A stretch of 64,000 nucleotides of DNA from Oceanicella actignis (GTDB lineage: Bacteria > Pseudomonadota > Alphaproteobacteria > Rhodobacterales > Rhodobacteraceae). The DNA lies in the NCBI RefSeq assembly GCF_008124525.1, contig NZ_VNHJ01000006.1:145319-209318 (forward strand), written 5' to 3'. Positions 1 to 9,639 of the stretch are shown one piece after another. The notes below the pieces were generated by a model. It was not told where the DNA came from. It worked only from the letters and a program-made list of their open reading frames with translations, and searched no databases. Every line of letters starts with the position of its first letter. The first letter of the stretch is position 1. The position numbers were made by a program, and so were the translations under genes.

Positions 1-1
1 C

Positions 2-1090
2 AACGGCGTCCTCGGCATGGCGCAGGCGCTGGCGCGCACCGAGCTTTCGGCGTTGCAGCGCGAACAGGTCGAGGCGATCATCGCATCCGCCTCGGCCTTG
101 AACACCATCCTGAACGACATTCTCGACGTGTCCAAGATCGAGGCCGGCAGGATGGAGCTCTCGCCGACGCCGACCGACGTTCGAGACATGCTGACCAAGA
201 CGGCGATCGTCTGGAAAGCGCTGGCCAACCAGAAGGGACTTGCCTTCGAGCTCGTCATCTCGCCAGACCTGCCGCCGCGCCTTCTGGTCGATGCGAACCG
301 CCTGCGCCAATGCGTCGGCAATCTGGTGTCGAACGCCCTCAAGTTCACAAGCGAAGGAGGCGTGGCGGTTCATGTGACCTCGACGCCCGCCGAAGACGGT
401 CGTCACGAGTTGCGCATCGTCGTCGACGACACGGGCATCGGCGTCAACCCCGAGCAGATCGGCGCCATTTTCCAGCCATTCGTTCAGGCCGACGCCTCGA
501 TTGGCCGGCGGTTCGGCGGAACGGGCCTAGGGCTGGCTGTGACGCGCGAAATCGCGCGCATGATGGATGGCGACGTCTCGGCGGCGCCGCGGCCGGGCGG
601 CGGCTCGCGCTTCACCCTGACGTTGAAGGCGGCCGCGGTCGAGCCCGAAGCGGATGCGCCCGCCGCGGCGCGGGCCGCGCTGCCCCGCGCGATGCGAATC
701 CTGGTCGTGGACGACACGCCGACCAACCGGCTTCTGGCGCGCATGCTGCTCAACGGCGACAAGCGCGTGATCGACGAGGCGGCCAACGGGCGCGAGGCGC
801 TCGATGCGCTGGCGAAGGGGCCCTATGACCTGGTGCTGCTGGACATCCACATGCCGGAGATGGACGGCATCGAAACCATCCGCCGCCTGCGCGCGTCGCC
901 GCCGCCGGTGCGGGACGTGCCGGTCATCGCCCTGACCGCCGATCCGGCCGAACGCGAAACCTATCTGCGCCTCGGGATGAACGGCCATGTGGCCAAGCCG
1001 GTGGATCGAGCCGCGCTGATCGCCGAGATCGCCCGCGTGACGCAGGGCGGCGCAGGGCACGCGCCGCAAGCGGGACTGGGCGCGGCCTGA
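2..1090 (+). CDS. Hybrid sensor histidine kinase, C-terminal part (5' end outside window)
   Basis: The reading frame is open from base 2 and starts mid-protein: residues NGVLGM are the end of a HisKA dimerisation helix, so the phospho-accepting His lies just upstream of the window. After it come a complete HATPase domain (N box NLVSNALKF, G1 box DDTGIG, F box FQPF, G2 box GGTGLGL) and a C-terminal receiver domain (VVDDTPTN, phospho-acceptor Asp in LLDIHMPEMDG, conserved Lys in AKPVD). Such hybrid kinases pass phosphate from His to their own receiver Asp and usually on to a phosphotransfer protein. The sensor region and the signal cannot be seen here. The ATG at 17 is internal to the conserved helix and is not the real start. 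Confidence 0.93.
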   Translation, partial: NGVLGMAQALARTELSALQREQVEAIIASASALNTILNDILDVSKIEAGRMELSPTPTDVRDMLTKTAIVWKALANQKGLAFELVISPDLPPRLLVDANRLRQCVGNLVSNALKFTSEGGVAVHVTSTPAEDGRHELRIVVDDTGIGVNPEQIGAIFQPFVQADASIGRRFGGTGLGLAVTREIARMMDGDVSAAPRPGGGSRFTLTLKAAAVEPEADAPAAARAALPRAMRILVVDDTPTNRLLARMLLNGDKRVIDEAANGREALDALAKGPYDLVLLDIHMPEMDGIETIRRLRASPPPVRDVPVIALTADPAERETYLRLGMNGHVAKPVDRAALIAEIARVTQGGAGHAPQAGLGAA

Positions 1091-1328
1091 CGCGCCCGAC
1101 AGGCCCGGGGCAAGCCGACATCACGACGACCACAAACCGAAAAGCTCCGGACCCAACCGGGCCGCTGCAACCGAAGGCGGCCGGACGCCGACTGGCCCGA
1201 TGGGTTTTCCGATGCGCCCGCCGCGGATGGCGCGCCCCGTGCGCGGCGGGAGCGGCCCGGGCGTTCCACAGGCGGTGCGGGGCGCCATGACGCGGTCGAC
1301 TGATCGCAGCGGTTCGAGAAACGAGAAA

Positions 1329-1352
1329 GGGGCGGTCCTTGCGGACCGCCCC
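1329..1352 (-). terminator. Intrinsic terminator of the porin gene
   Basis: Perfect 10-bp inverted repeat (GGGGCGGTCC / GGACCGCCCC) with a 4-base loop, 27 bases beyond the porin stop. On the minus strand it is followed by the T-rich stretch TTTCTCGTTTCTCG, which fits a rho-independent terminator. It also separates the porin from the kinase gene that converges on it. Confidence 0.8.
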
Positions 1353-1378
1353 CGGATCGAAAGCCGATTGGCTCTGGA

Positions 1379-2389
1379 TCAGAAGCCGAGGCTCATGACG
1401 GCCATGCCGGCGGTGCCGTCGGGGTTCGTGCCGTCCGAGTTCTGGTGCTCGACGCCAAGACCCACCGACACGCCCGGCGCGAGGGCGTAGGTCACCCAGC
1501 CGGCGAACTTGTCGACCTCGTAGCCGCCAGCCAGATCCTGCTCGATGCGGGCATACTGCAGGCCGAAGCCCCAGGGGCCGGTCTTGTAGCCGATGTTGCC
1601 GACGTAGTCGTCAGTGTCGCCGGCGACCAGGGCCTGCTTGTAGTGGCCGCCCAGGACGAAGCCCATGTAGCCGATCTGAGCGCCGGCCATGAACGCATCC
1701 TCGGACGAACCGCCGTTGCCGCCCAGCTCGTCGACATAGTCCCAGCCGCCCGACAGGCGGATCTCGACGCCGTTGAACTCACCCTGGTAGTTCAGACCGA
1801 TCGAGATCTGGTTGTTGTTGGCGGCGGCGTTGTTGTCGGTGACCAGCGAGTTGCTGTCGCCCGAGCCGTCCGACGAGCCGTTCGGCTGCCACGAGATCTC
1901 GGCCTGGAAGCCGTTGAAGTTCGGGGTGTTGTAGTACACGCCGATGTCGTCGCCGAAGCGGTTGTTCGACGCGAACGCGGCCGGACCGCCCGACTCGCCG
2001 AAGGCGTCATAGGCGCCGATATGCGCGCCCATGAAGTAGAGAACGCCGGTGGCCATGTTGTACGACGCGTGGTCGTCGGCGCCGATCTTGATCGAACCGA
2101 ACGAGCCGGACACGCGGGCCCAGTTCTCGTCGATGATGTCGCCGCCCTGCGACCAGGCCTCGAGCTCGACCTTGCCGTCGAAGGTCAGGCCGTTGTCGGA
2201 CGAGCCCTTGACCTTGAAGTGGATTTCGCCGTCGCGCAGGACGCCGATGCTGCTGTCCTGGCCGTCGATGTCGTTGGCGCCGACGCCGACGAACATGTAG
2301 CCGCCGACGGAGGCCTTGAGCGGCTCGGCCGCCTGGGCGACGGAGGCCACGGCGACCAGGGCCGTGGACATGATGAGAAGGTTCTTCAT
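1379..2389 (-). CDS. Outer-membrane porin (rhodobacterial type)
   Basis: 336 residues with a clear Sec signal peptide (MKNLLIMSTALVAVASVAQA, cleavage before AEP). The mature part is rich in alternating Gly, Asp, Asn and aromatic residues, as in a 16-stranded trimeric porin. The protein ends in Phe (MSLGF), the C-terminal signal recognised by the BAM machinery. The family forms water-filled channels for small hydrophilic solutes. Acidic runs such as DDYVGNIGY and the Asn/Asp-rich segment near residues 175-195 are likely loops. The start has a good ribosome site (GAGGGA, 5-6 bases upstream). It is a single-gene unit with its own terminator. Codon use is biased to few codons, as expected for a highly expressed gene. 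Confidence 0.92.
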   Translation of the reverse strand: MKNLLIMSTALVAVASVAQAAEPLKASVGGYMFVGVGANDIDGQDSSIGVLRDGEIHFKVKGSSDNGLTFDGKVELEAWSQGGDIIDENWARVSGSFGSIKIGADDHASYNMATGVLYFMGAHIGAYDAFGESGGPAAFASNNRFGDDIGVYYNTPNFNGFQAEISWQPNGSSDGSGDSNSLVTDNNAAANNNQISIGLNYQGEFNGVEIRLSGGWDYVDELGGNGGSSEDAFMAGAQIGYMGFVLGGHYKQALVAGDTDDYVGNIGYKTGPWGFGLQYARIEQDLAGGYEVDKFAGWVTYALAPGVSVGLGVEHQNSDGTNPDGTAGMAVMSLGF

Positions 2390-2421
2390 GGTGTCCCTCG
2401 CGGTTGATGCGATGTCTTGAC

Positions 2422-2446
2422 CCTTCCGCGGGTTATCCCCGGAAGG
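2422..2446 (-). other. Hairpin in the porin leader
   Basis: Inverted repeat upstream of the porin start: CCTTCCG, one bulged base and GGG, a TTAT loop, then CCC and CGGAAGG, about ten pairs. In the porin mRNA it would lie some 35-60 bases before the start codon. It could stabilise the message or be an sRNA target; nothing further can be supported. No clear promoter hexamers were found in 2390-2643. Confidence 0.4.
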
Positions 2447-2643
2447 CCACGCAGACTTTCGTCAAAAGGCGGCTTCAACGTCAAGCGACATGCGTCGCGG
2501 CGCTCAATCCGCGGACGGGTTGTGACGTGCGCGCAACAATTGCGGCGGCGCCGGGGGCGCGCGCAGGCTTTACACCGGGCGCGGCGCCCAGCTAAATGCG
2601 GCCAGGGACGCGCCGCCGCGCGGCGCAAGCGAGGAGGCCTCGA

Positions 2644-3165
2644 GTGAACAAGATCCTGCCGATCGCCGGCGCGCTTGCCGCGTCTCTTGCTCTTGGCGCC
2701 TGCGGCGGGGGCACGCCGCCCAAGGAGCAATACGACCCGACCCTTGCGGACATGACCCGCGACCGGCGGGCCTCGACCATCGGGGACCTGCTGCGCGCGA
2801 ACCGCGTCGAGACCGAGGGCGGCGGCGCGGGCATCGCCATCAACCGCCATCTGTGGCGCGCGTCGCTCGACACGCTGGCCTTCCTGCCGCTGAGCTCGAC
2901 GGACCCGTTCTCGGGGGTGATCGCGACCGACTGGGGGGTGAATCCCGATGCGCCGGACGAGCGCTTCAAGGTCACGGTTCTGGTGTCGAGCCCCAAGCTG
3001 GAGGCCAGTTCGCTGAAGGTGGCGGTCTATCGGCAGGTGCGCGGCGAGGGCGGCGAGTGGCTGCCCGCCCCGGTCAGCCCCGAGACGGCGCGCAAGCTTG
3101 AGGACGCCATCCTGGCGCGGGCGCGTCAGATCAAGGTCGCCGAGCTGGCCAAGCAGAAGGGCTGA
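2644..3165 (+). CDS. DUF3576 family lipoprotein
   Basis: Start taken at GTG 2644 because a strong ribosome site (GAGGAGG, 2631-2637) sits 6 bases upstream; an ATG-initiated reading from 2596 would add 16 basic residues before the signal peptide. From this start the protein has a lipoprotein signal with lipobox LGAC (Cys at residue 20), followed by the family core: TIGDLLRANR, HLWRASLDTLAFLPLSSTDPFSG and ATDWGVNP. DUF3576 proteins sit beside leuS in many alphaproteobacteria and are presumed to act at the periplasmic face of a membrane. Their molecular role is not established. The gene runs toward leuS with an 81-base gap. Confidence 0.85.
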   Translation: MNKILPIAGALAASLALGACGGGTPPKEQYDPTLADMTRDRRASTIGDLLRANRVETEGGGAGIAINRHLWRASLDTLAFLPLSSTDPFSGVIATDWGVNPDAPDERFKVTVLVSSPKLEASSLKVAVYRQVRGEGGEWLPAPVSPETARKLEDAILARARQIKVAELAKQKG

Positions 3166-3246
3166 GCCGGGCGCCATGCCGGATTGAAAAGCCCGCCGCC
3201 CGCCCGTAAGACAGGGCGTCCGCAGGGCAGCAATCCGAGGGAAGAC

Positions 3247-5823
3247 ATGGCGCGCTACAACCACCGGGAAGTCGAGCCGAAATGGCGCAAGGCGTGGGAA
3301 GACGGCGGCTGCTTCCGCGCGCAAGCCGATCCCGCGCGCCCCAAATGCTACGTTCTTGAAATGTTCCCCTATCCGTCGGGGCGCATTCACATGGGGCATG
3401 TTCGCAACTACGCGATGGGCGACGTCGTGGCGCGCTACAAGAAAGCGTGCGGATTCAACGTCTTGCACCCCATGGGGTGGGATGCGTTCGGCATGCCCGC
3501 CGAGAACGCCGCCATGGAGCGCGGCGTGCATCCGGGCAAATGGACCTATGACAACATCGCCGCCATGAAGGCGCAGATGTTGCCGCTTGGCCTGTCGCTG
3601 GACTGGTCGCGCGAATTCGCCACCTGCGATCCCGAATACTACGCGCAGCAACAGGCGCTGTTCCTGGACATGCTCGAGGCGGGGCTGGTCTATCGCAAGT
3701 CCTCGATGGTCAACTGGGATCCCGTGGACATGACCGTTCTGGCCAACGAGCAGGTCGAGAACGGGCGCGGCTGGCGCTCGGGCGCGCTGGTCGAGCGGCG
3801 CGAGCTGACGCAGTGGTTCTTCCGCATCACCGACTTCGCCGAGGAGCTGCTCGAAGGCATCGACCGGCTGGAAAAATGGCCCGAGAAGGTGCGGCTGATG
3901 CAGCGCAACTGGATCGGACGCTCGGAGGGGTTGGAGTTCCGCTTCGAGACGATCGGCGCGCCCGAAGGCCATGAGGAGCTGACCGTCTACACCACGCGCC
4001 CCGACACGCTGTTCGGCGCCAGCTTCTGCGCCGTGGCGGCGGACCATCCGCTGGCCAAGGCGCTGGCGCGCGAGAATGCCGAGCTTGCGGCCTTCGCCGA
4101 GGAATGCCGGCGGATCGGCACTTCGGAAGAGGCGCTGGAAAAGGCCGAGAAGAAGGGCTTCGACACCGGCGTGCGCGTGCGCCATCCCTTCGACCCCGAC
4201 TGGCAGCTGCCGGTCTACGTCGCGAACTTCATCCTCATGGATTACGGGACCGGCGCCATCTTCGGCTGCCCCGCGCACGACCAGCGCGACCTTGATTTCG
4301 CGCGCAAATACGGCCTGCCGGTGACGCCGGTGGTGTGCCCCGAAGGCCAGGACCCGGCCAGCTTCGTCATCGAGGACGAGGCCTACACCGGCCCCGGGCG
4401 CATCGTGAACTCGCGCTTTCTGGACGGCATGAGCGTCGACGAGGCCAAGGCCGAGGTCGCCCGCCGCATCGAGCAAGCCGGCAAGGGCGAGCGCAAGGTG
4501 AACTATCGCCTGCGCGACTGGGGCATCAGCCGCCAGCGCTACTGGGGCTGCCCGATCCCGGTGCTCCACTGCCCCGAATGCGGCGTGGTGCCCGAGAAGA
4601 AGGAAAACCTGCCCGTTCGCCTGCCCGAGGACGTGACCTTCGACAAGCCGGGCAACCCGCTCGACCGCCATCCGACCTGGCGCGACGCGCCCTGTCCGCG
4701 CTGCGGCGGCCCCGCCAAGCGCGAGACCGACACGATGGACACCTTCGTGGACAGCTCGTGGTATTACGCGCGCTTCACCGCGCCGAGGGCCAAGACGCCG
4801 ACCGATCCCGAAGCGGTCGATTACTGGATGAACGTCGATCAGTATATCGGCGGCGTCGAGCATGCGATCCTGCACCTGCTCTATTCGCGGTTCTTCGCGC
4901 GGGCGATGCACAAGACGGGCCACCTGCCCGAGAAATGCGTCGAACCCTTCGAAGCGCTGTTCACCCAGGGCATGGTCTGTCATGAGACCTACCGCGCGCA
5001 GGACGGGCGCTGGCTGAGCCCGGACGAGGTGCGCATCGTGGACGGGCGCCATGTCGAGGCGGCCACCGGCGCGCCGGTCGAGGTCGGCCCCTCGATCAAG
5101 ATGTCCAAATCCAAGAAGAACGTGGTCGATCCGACCGACATCATCGACCAGTACGGCGCCGACACGGCCCGTTGGTTCATCCTGTCGGACAGCCCGCCGG
5201 ATCGTGACGTCGAATGGACGGCGGCCGGCGCCGAAGCGGCCTGGCGGTTTCTGCAGCGGGTCTGGCGTCTGACCGAGGACGCCTTGCCTTCGCTGCCCGC
5301 CAGGGGCGCCGAGCCGCCGGCCGATCCGTGCGAGGCCGCCATGGCGCTTCGCCGCGCCACGCATCGGACCATCGCCGGCGTGACGGCCGACATCGAGGGC
5401 TTCGCCTTCAACAAGGCGATCGCCCGCATCTACGAGTTCGTCAACGCGATCTCGAAGGCGCCGGCCGAGGGCGAGGGCATGGGGCACGCCAGGCGCGAGG
5501 CCCTGTCCGCCCTGGCCCAGCTCATGGCCCCGATGGCGCCGCACATCGCCGAGGAAATCTGGTCGGCTCTGGGAGAGACGAAGCTGGTCGCGCAAACCCC
5601 CTGGCCCAAGGCCGATCCCGCCTTGCTGGTCGAGGACACGACCCCGATCGCGGTTCAGGTCAACGGCAAGCGGCGCGCCGAGATACGCGTCCCGCGCGAG
5701 GCCTCGCGCGAAGAGATCGAGCAGATGGCGCTGGCTGACGACAACGTGCGCCGCTTTCTGGACGGCAAGACGCCGCGCAAGGTGATCGTCGTGCCCGGAC
5801 GCATCGTCAATGTCGTGCTCTGA
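3247..5823 (+). CDS. leuS: Leucyl-tRNA synthetase
   Basis: Class I aminoacyl-tRNA synthetase charging tRNA-Leu, 858 residues. The ATG at 3247 gives the classic N-terminus MARYN and has GAGGGA just upstream; an in-frame ATG at 3184 would add 21 atypical residues. Visible motifs are HMGH (residues 48-51, in [11 protein letters not shown]), the Zn-ribbon-like cysteine pairs (CPECG, CPRCG), the CP1 editing insertion (about 225-420, with the [10 protein letters not shown] motif) and KMSKS (618-622). The C-terminal region ends in the tRNA-binding domain ([12 protein letters not shown]). The stop overlaps lptE by 14 bases, so leuS-lptE-holA is an operon. Confidence 0.98.
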   Translation: MARYNHREVEPKWRKAWEDGGCFRAQADPARPKCYVLEMFPYPSGRIHMGHVRNYAMGDVVARYKKACGFNVLHPMGWDAFGMPAENAAMERGVHPGKWTYDNIAAMKAQMLPLGLSLDWSREFATCDPEYYAQQQALFLDMLEAGLVYRKSSMVNWDPVDMTVLANEQVENGRGWRSGALVERRELTQWFFRITDFAEELLEGIDRLEKWPEKVRLMQRNWIGRSEGLEFRFETIGAPEGHEELTVYTTRPDTLFGASFCAVAADHPLAKALARENAELAAFAEECRRIGTSEEALEKAEKKGFDTGVRVRHPFDPDWQLPVYVANFILMDYGTGAIFGCPAHDQRDLDFARKYGLPVTPVVCPEGQDPASFVIEDEAYTGPGRIVNSRFLDGMSVDEAKAEVARRIEQAGKGERKVNYRLRDWGISRQRYWGCPIPVLHCPECGVVPEKKENLPVRLPEDVTFDKPGNPLDRHPTWRDAPCPRCGGPAKRETDTMDTFVDSSWYYARFTAPRAKTPTDPEAVDYWMNVDQYIGGVEHAILHLLYSRFFARAMHKTGHLPEKCVEPFEALFTQGMVCHETYRAQDGRWLSPDEVRIVDGRHVEAATGAPVEVGPSIKMSKSKKNVVDPTDIIDQYGADTARWFILSDSPPDRDVEWTAAGAEAAWRFLQRVWRLTEDALPSLPARGAEPPADPCEAAMALRRATHRTIAGVTADIEGFAFNKAIARIYEFVNAISKAPAEGEGMGHARREALSALAQLMAPMAPHIAEEIWSALGETKLVAQTPWPKADPALLVEDTTPIAVQVNGKRRAEIRVPREASREEIEQMALADDNVRRFLDGKTPRKVIVVPGRIVNVVL

Positions 5824-6310
5824 GCGCCGCCGCCTCTGCGCCGCGCTGCTGGCCGCGGCGACGCTGGGCGCGTGCGGCTTCGCGCCGATGAACCGCGCTG
5901 GTTCCGGCCCGGCGCGCGCTCTTGGCGCAATTGCGCTCGACGTGCCGACCGACCGGCTCGGCTTCGCCCTGCGCGAGGCGCTCGAGCGTCGGCTCGGTCG
6001 CGCCGCACCGGATGCGCCCCTGCGCCTGACGGCCGAACTTTCCTTCTCTTCGTCCGGCCTGGCGATCACCGACGACAACTCGATCACGCGCTATGTTCTG
6101 CGGGGACGCAGCCGCTACATTCTGACGGGCGGAGAAGACTTTGCGCCCGTCTCCGGCTTCGTCGAGGCCGTGACGGCGTATTCCGCCACCGGCTCGCTCT
6201 TTGCGACGCGCGCCGCCGAACGCGATGCGCAGGAGCGCCTGGCGCGCGAGCTGGGCGAGCGGATCGCGGACCGCGTCCTGGCCGAGCTGAGCCGCCGCGC
6301 GCAAACATGA
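5810..6310 (+). CDS. lptE: LPS-assembly lipoprotein LptE
   Basis: 166 residues with a short basic N-terminus and a lipoprotein signal ending in lipobox LGAC (Cys22). LptE plugs the LptD beta-barrel and helps place lipopolysaccharide in the outer leaflet. The family is poorly conserved in sequence. The call rests on lipoprotein character, size, a few family-like stretches ([12 protein letters not shown], the [27 protein letters not shown] helix) and the very conserved gene order leuS-lptE-holA. It overlaps leuS by 14 bases and holA by 4 (ATGA), which implies translational coupling. Confidence 0.88.
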   Translation: MSCSERRRLCAALLAAATLGACGFAPMNRAGSGPARALGAIALDVPTDRLGFALREALERRLGRAAPDAPLRLTAELSFSSSGLAITDDNSITRYVLRGRSRYILTGGEDFAPVSGFVEAVTAYSATGSLFATRAAERDAQERLARELGERIADRVLAELSRRAQT

Positions 6311-7323
6311 AGCTGACCGGCCGCGAGGCGAAGCGTCATGTCGAGCGCCCGATCGAGGGCGTCGCCGGCACGCTGCTTTTCGGCCCGGATCCTGCCGAGA
6401 CCGCGGCGCGGCGCGAGCGCCTTGCGCGCGCGCTGGCGGGCGAGGACGGAGAGCTTGTTCGGCTTGCGGGCCCGGCGGTCCAGCGCGACCCGGCGGCGCT
6501 GAGCGATGCCTTGCGCTCACGGGGCTTCTTCAGCGCAAGAACCGTCGTCGTGATCGAAGGCGCCGGCGATGGCGTCGCGAAGGCGGTCGAGGCGGCGCTT
6601 GAAGACCTGCGGGGCGGCGATGCGGCGCTGGTGGTTTCCGCCGGAGATCTGAAGCCGAAGGGCGCCTTGCGCAAGCTGTTCGAAGCGCACGCGCAGCTGG
6701 CGGCGGTGGGGGTGTACTCCGAGCCTCCCGACCGGGAGGAGATCGCCGCCATGCTCAAGGCGGCGCGCATCGCCAGCTGGTCGCCGGAAGCCATGGACGC
6801 CCTTGCGGCGCTTGCCGAGGGGATGGAGGCGGAAGAATTCCGCGCGCTGATCGAGAAGCTGGCGCTGTATCTGGGCGAGGGCGAGGGAGCGCTTCGGGCC
6901 GAGGACGTCGCCGCCTGCGCGCCCGCGCAGCTGGAGGCCGAGCTTGACGAGCTGGTCGCGGCGGTGGCGAAGGGCGAAGTCGAGCGGCTTCCCATCATTC
7001 TCAGACGGCTGGCGGCCCAGGGCGCCGCGCCGACGGGCCTGCTCATCGCGACGTCGCGGCATTTTCGCCAGGCTTTCGAGATCGCATCGGCGCCCGATGG
7101 CCCAGAAGCGGCGGCGGGACGCGCGCGGCCGCCCCTGTTCGGTCCGAGGCGTTCGCTGATGGTCGCGCATGTGCGCAGGCTGGGGCGCGAGGGGATCGAA
7201 AACGCGCTGCGCGCCTTGCTCGAAGCGGATCTGGCGCTTCGCTCTCCGAACCCGCCGCCGGCGCAAGCGCTGGTCGAGCGCACGCTCATGCGCCTTGCGA
7301 TGCAGGCGCGGCAGCGCCGTTAA
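6307..7323 (+). CDS. holA: DNA polymerase III subunit delta
   Basis: 338 residues from an ATG that overlaps the lptE stop (ATGA). The delta subunit is the wrench of the clamp loader and opens the beta sliding clamp. The N-terminal AAA+-like part (LLFGPDPAETAARRERLARAL) has no functional Walker A, as is normal for delta. The C-terminal collar domain (LIATSRHFRQAFEIA, ALRALLEADLALRS) fits the family. The stop lies inside TTAA at 7320-7323, which also supplies the stop of the converging parB gene. Confidence 0.93.
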   Translation: MKLTGREAKRHVERPIEGVAGTLLFGPDPAETAARRERLARALAGEDGELVRLAGPAVQRDPAALSDALRSRGFFSARTVVVIEGAGDGVAKAVEAALEDLRGGDAALVVSAGDLKPKGALRKLFEAHAQLAAVGVYSEPPDREEIAAMLKAARIASWSPEAMDALAALAEGMEAEEFRALIEKLALYLGEGEGALRAEDVAACAPAQLEAELDELVAAVAKGEVERLPIILRRLAAQGAAPTGLLIATSRHFRQAFEIASAPDGPEAAAGRARPPLFGPRRSLMVAHVRRLGREGIENALRALLEADLALRSPNPPPAQALVERTLMRLAMQARQRR

Positions 7324-8177
7324 CGGCTCAGAAGCTGACAGATGCCGTCCAGCTCTTCGAGACTGGCATAACGCAGGCGCACCTCGCCGCCTTTCTCTCC
7401 CTTGTGCTCGATCTTGACGGGAAGGCCGATGCTGGCGCTGAGGTCGGCCTCGAGCGCGAGCGTGTCGGGGTCCTTGACGACGCGCGGCTTCGGCGCGGCC
7501 GTCGCCTTGGTCTTCTGGTCCTTGACGAGCCTTTCGGTTTCGCGAACCGAAAGGCCCTGAGCGATGACGCGCTCGGCGAGAGCGGCGGGATCCTCCGCCG
7601 TGATCAGCGCGCGCGCATGTCCGGCGCTGAGCCGGCCGGCGGCCAGGTGGTCGAGCACGCTTTGGGGAAGCGTCAACAGACGCAAGGCGTTGGCGATGTA
7701 GCTGCGGCTCTTGCCCATCGCTTCGGCCAGTTTTTCCTGGGTGTGGCCGAACTGCTCGATCAGCTGCGCGAAGCCGCGCGCCTCTTCGACCGGATTCAGG
7801 TCTGTTCTTTGAATGTTCTCGATGATCGCAAGCTCGAGAACCTGCGCATCATCGAGGTCGCGGATGACGACGGGAACCTCGTGCAGTTGCGCCTTCTGCG
7901 CCGCGCGCCAACGCCGCTCTCCGGCGACGATCTGGTATCGCCCCTGCTTGCCGGGATCCGGCCGCACGATCAGCGGCTGGATGACGCCGCGCTCTCGGAT
8001 CGAGGCGGCAAGTTCGTCGAGCAGATCGGGGTCGAAGTGGCGTCGAGGCTGCGCCGGATTCGGGACGATGACGTCGATCGGCAACGTGGACTCGCGCTGC
8101 GTCGTCTCGGCTTCGTCGTCGGCCAGGAGCTCGGCGAGGCCACGTCCCAAGGCCTTGTTGTGCGGTTGCTTGGCCAT
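7320..8177 (-). CDS. parB: Chromosome-partitioning protein ParB
   Basis: 285 residues. ParB binds parS sites and slides as a CTP-dependent clamp, forming the partition complex that ParA moves. Features: N-terminal basic tail, ParB/Srx domain with the CTP-binding motifs GERRWRA and ENIQRTDLNPVEEA, the helix-turn-helix (TQEKLAEAMGKSRSYIANALRLLTLP) and a short C-terminal dimerisation domain (VRLRYASLEELDGICQLL). It lies 18 bases downstream of parA in the mnmE-mnmG-rsmG-parA-parB run. Two parS sites lie 1.4 and 3.3 kb upstream on the same strand. Confidence 0.97.
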   Translation of the reverse strand: MAKQPHNKALGRGLAELLADDEAETTQRESTLPIDVIVPNPAQPRRHFDPDLLDELAASIRERGVIQPLIVRPDPGKQGRYQIVAGERRWRAAQKAQLHEVPVVIRDLDDAQVLELAIIENIQRTDLNPVEEARGFAQLIEQFGHTQEKLAEAMGKSRSYIANALRLLTLPQSVLDHLAAGRLSAGHARALITAEDPAALAERVIAQGLSVRETERLVKDQKTKATAAPKPRVVKDPDTLALEADLSASIGLPVKIEHKGEKGGEVRLRYASLEELDGICQLLSR

Positions 8178-8195
8178 TGCGAAACCCTTTCGTTC

Positions 8196-9014
8196 TCAGG
8201 CGGCGGCGAGGGCCTGGCGCTCGATGAATTCGCGCGCCAGGGCGCGGTAGGCGAGACTTCCGCGCGATGCGCTATCGTAGACCGTGATGGGCGCAGCATA
8301 GGAAGGCGCTTCGGACAGACGAACGTTTCGCGGAATGACGGTCCGGTAGACCAGATCCCCAAGGTTGCGCCGCACATCCTCGGCGACCATCTGCGACAGG
8401 TTGTTGCGTCGGTCGAACATGGTGAGGATGACGCCTTCGATCTTCAGATCGGGATTCAGGCTTCGCCGAACCTGCTTGACGGTCTTGAGGAGTTGCGACA
8501 GCCCCTCCATGGCGAAAAACTCGCATTGGAGCGGCACCAGAACCGCGTCGGCCGCGCCCATGGCGTTGATCGTCAGAAGATTGAGCGATGGCGGGCAGTC
8601 GATGACGACATGATCGTAGTCGCGCGCGATTTCGGCCGCGGCCAGGGCATCGCGCAACCGACGATTGCGGCGCTTGTCGCTCACCATCGCCACATCGGCG
8701 GAGCTGAGATCGACCGTCGCCGGCACGATGTCCAGGCGCTCGAGATCCGTGCGTTGGATCGCGTCGCGCAGCGGGTCGTCCGCAATGAGGACATCGTAGG
8801 CGGTCTTCACGCGCCGGTCCGCGTCTATGCCCAGGCCGGTGCTGGCGTTCCCTTGCGGATCAAGGTCGATGAGGAGCACCTTCCGCCCCGTCTCGACCAA
8901 CGCCGCCGCCAGGTTTATGGCGGTCGTGGTCTTTCCCACCCCGCCTTTCTGATTGGCAATGGCCAGAATCCTGCGGGCGTCGCTCATCAAAGGCTGGTCA
9001 GGCGTGCTGGACAC
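8196..9014 (-). CDS. parA: Chromosome-partitioning ATPase ParA
   Basis: Deviant-Walker ATPase, 272 residues, with KGGVGKTT at 23-30 (signature Lys included), switch motif DCPPSLNLLT and the ParA segment MFDRRNNLS. It binds DNA nonspecifically as an ATP dimer and is released by ParB, pulling origins apart. The start is a GTG at 9014 with GAGG about 7 bases upstream, overlapping the end of rsmG by 17 bases. An in-frame ATG at 8987 (MSDARRILA) would remove the overlap but shows no ribosome site. A short gap leads into parB. Confidence 0.96.
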   Translation of the reverse strand: MSSTPDQPLMSDARRILAIANQKGGVGKTTTAINLAAALVETGRKVLLIDLDPQGNASTGLGIDADRRVKTAYDVLIADDPLRDAIQRTDLERLDIVPATVDLSSADVAMVSDKRRNRRLRDALAAAEIARDYDHVVIDCPPSLNLLTINAMGAADAVLVPLQCEFFAMEGLSQLLKTVKQVRRSLNPDLKIEGVILTMFDRRNNLSQMVAEDVRRNLGDLVYRTVIPRNVRLSEAPSYAAPITVYDSASRGSLAYRALAREFIERQALAAA

Positions 9015-9639
9015 GGGAAAACCTCGATATTTCCAGGATTTGGCCGCGGGGATCGACCCGACTTGGCATGAGCCGCGCGTCGATATTCCAGCTTTTTCGC
9101 GCCTCGGTCAACTCCGACAGCGCATTGGCGCCTTTCGGGAAAAGCAGGCGTGGCGAGAATGGCGCGAAGCGTTCGGTCATGTCGAGAAGCTTGGAGAGCG
9201 GCGCCAGCGCCCGGGCCGAAATGACTTCATGTGGCCCCGCCGGGATGGACTCGATCCTCTTGTTCAGAACGGTCGTATTCACGCTCATCTCTCGTGCCGC
9301 GGCAAGAAGAAAGGCGCACTTGCGGCTGTCGGACTCGACGAGCGTAACCTGAAGGGTCGGATTGAGCTCGGCTGCGATGGCGGCGATCACGAGGCCCGGA
9401 AAGCCACCGCCGGAACCGAGGTCCAGCCAGGACGTGATGACTTCCGGCCGCAGAAGCCACAGTTGGGCGGAGTCGGCGAAATGACGCTCCCAGATTGAAT
9501 CGAGGGTGGAAGGACCGACCAGATTGATCGCGCGATTCCAGCGACCGAGAAGCTGCTCGAAGAGATCGAGCCGCTCGAGCGTTTCACGTGAAACACCGAC
9601 CTCGTTGGCGAGGAAATTTTCAACGTCACGCCGGTTCAT
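8998..9639 (-). CDS. rsmG: 16S rRNA (guanine-527-N7)-methyltransferase RsmG
   Basis: 213 residues. Transfers a methyl group from S-adenosylmethionine to N7 of G527 in 16S rRNA. The SAM-binding motif is [11 protein letters not shown] (residues 72-82), with NRAINLVG and ERHFADS before it. ATG at 9639 overlaps the mnmG stop by 4 bases. Residues [10 protein letters not shown] near the N-terminus are encoded by a parS-like palindrome at 9580-9595, so this stretch is constrained at DNA as well as protein level. Confidence 0.95.
   Translation of the reverse strand: MNRRDVENFLANEVGVSRETLERLDLFEQLLGRWNRAINLVGPSTLDSIWERHFADSAQLWLLRPEVITSWLDLGSGGGFPGLVIAAIAAELNPTLQVTLVESDSRKCAFLLAAAREMSVNTTVLNKRIESIPAGPHEVISARALAPLSKLLDMTERFAPFSPRLLFPKGANALSELTEARKSWNIDARLMPSRVDPRGQILEISRFSRVQHA
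9580..9595. promoter_or_regulatory. parS site inside rsmG (15 of 16 bases)
   Basis: cGTTTCACGTGAAACa: the 14-base core GTTTCACGTGAAAC (9581-9594) is a perfect palindrome equal to the bacterial parS core. Only the outermost left base differs from TGTTTCACGTGAAACA. ParB binds this motif. It encodes VSRET of RsmG on the minus strand. Confidence 0.93.

Noticed and set aside
2431..2440. GGTTATCCCC upstream of the porin as a DnaA box
   Set aside because: It differs from the consensus and forms the loop side of a hairpin; a single weak box far from oriC is expected by chance.
2386..6087. 1233-codon open frame on the minus strand opposite leuS
   Set aside because: Arg/His/Gln/Gly-rich composition with no domain, lying fully antisense to the well-supported lipoprotein and leuS genes; a mirror effect of GC-rich codon use.
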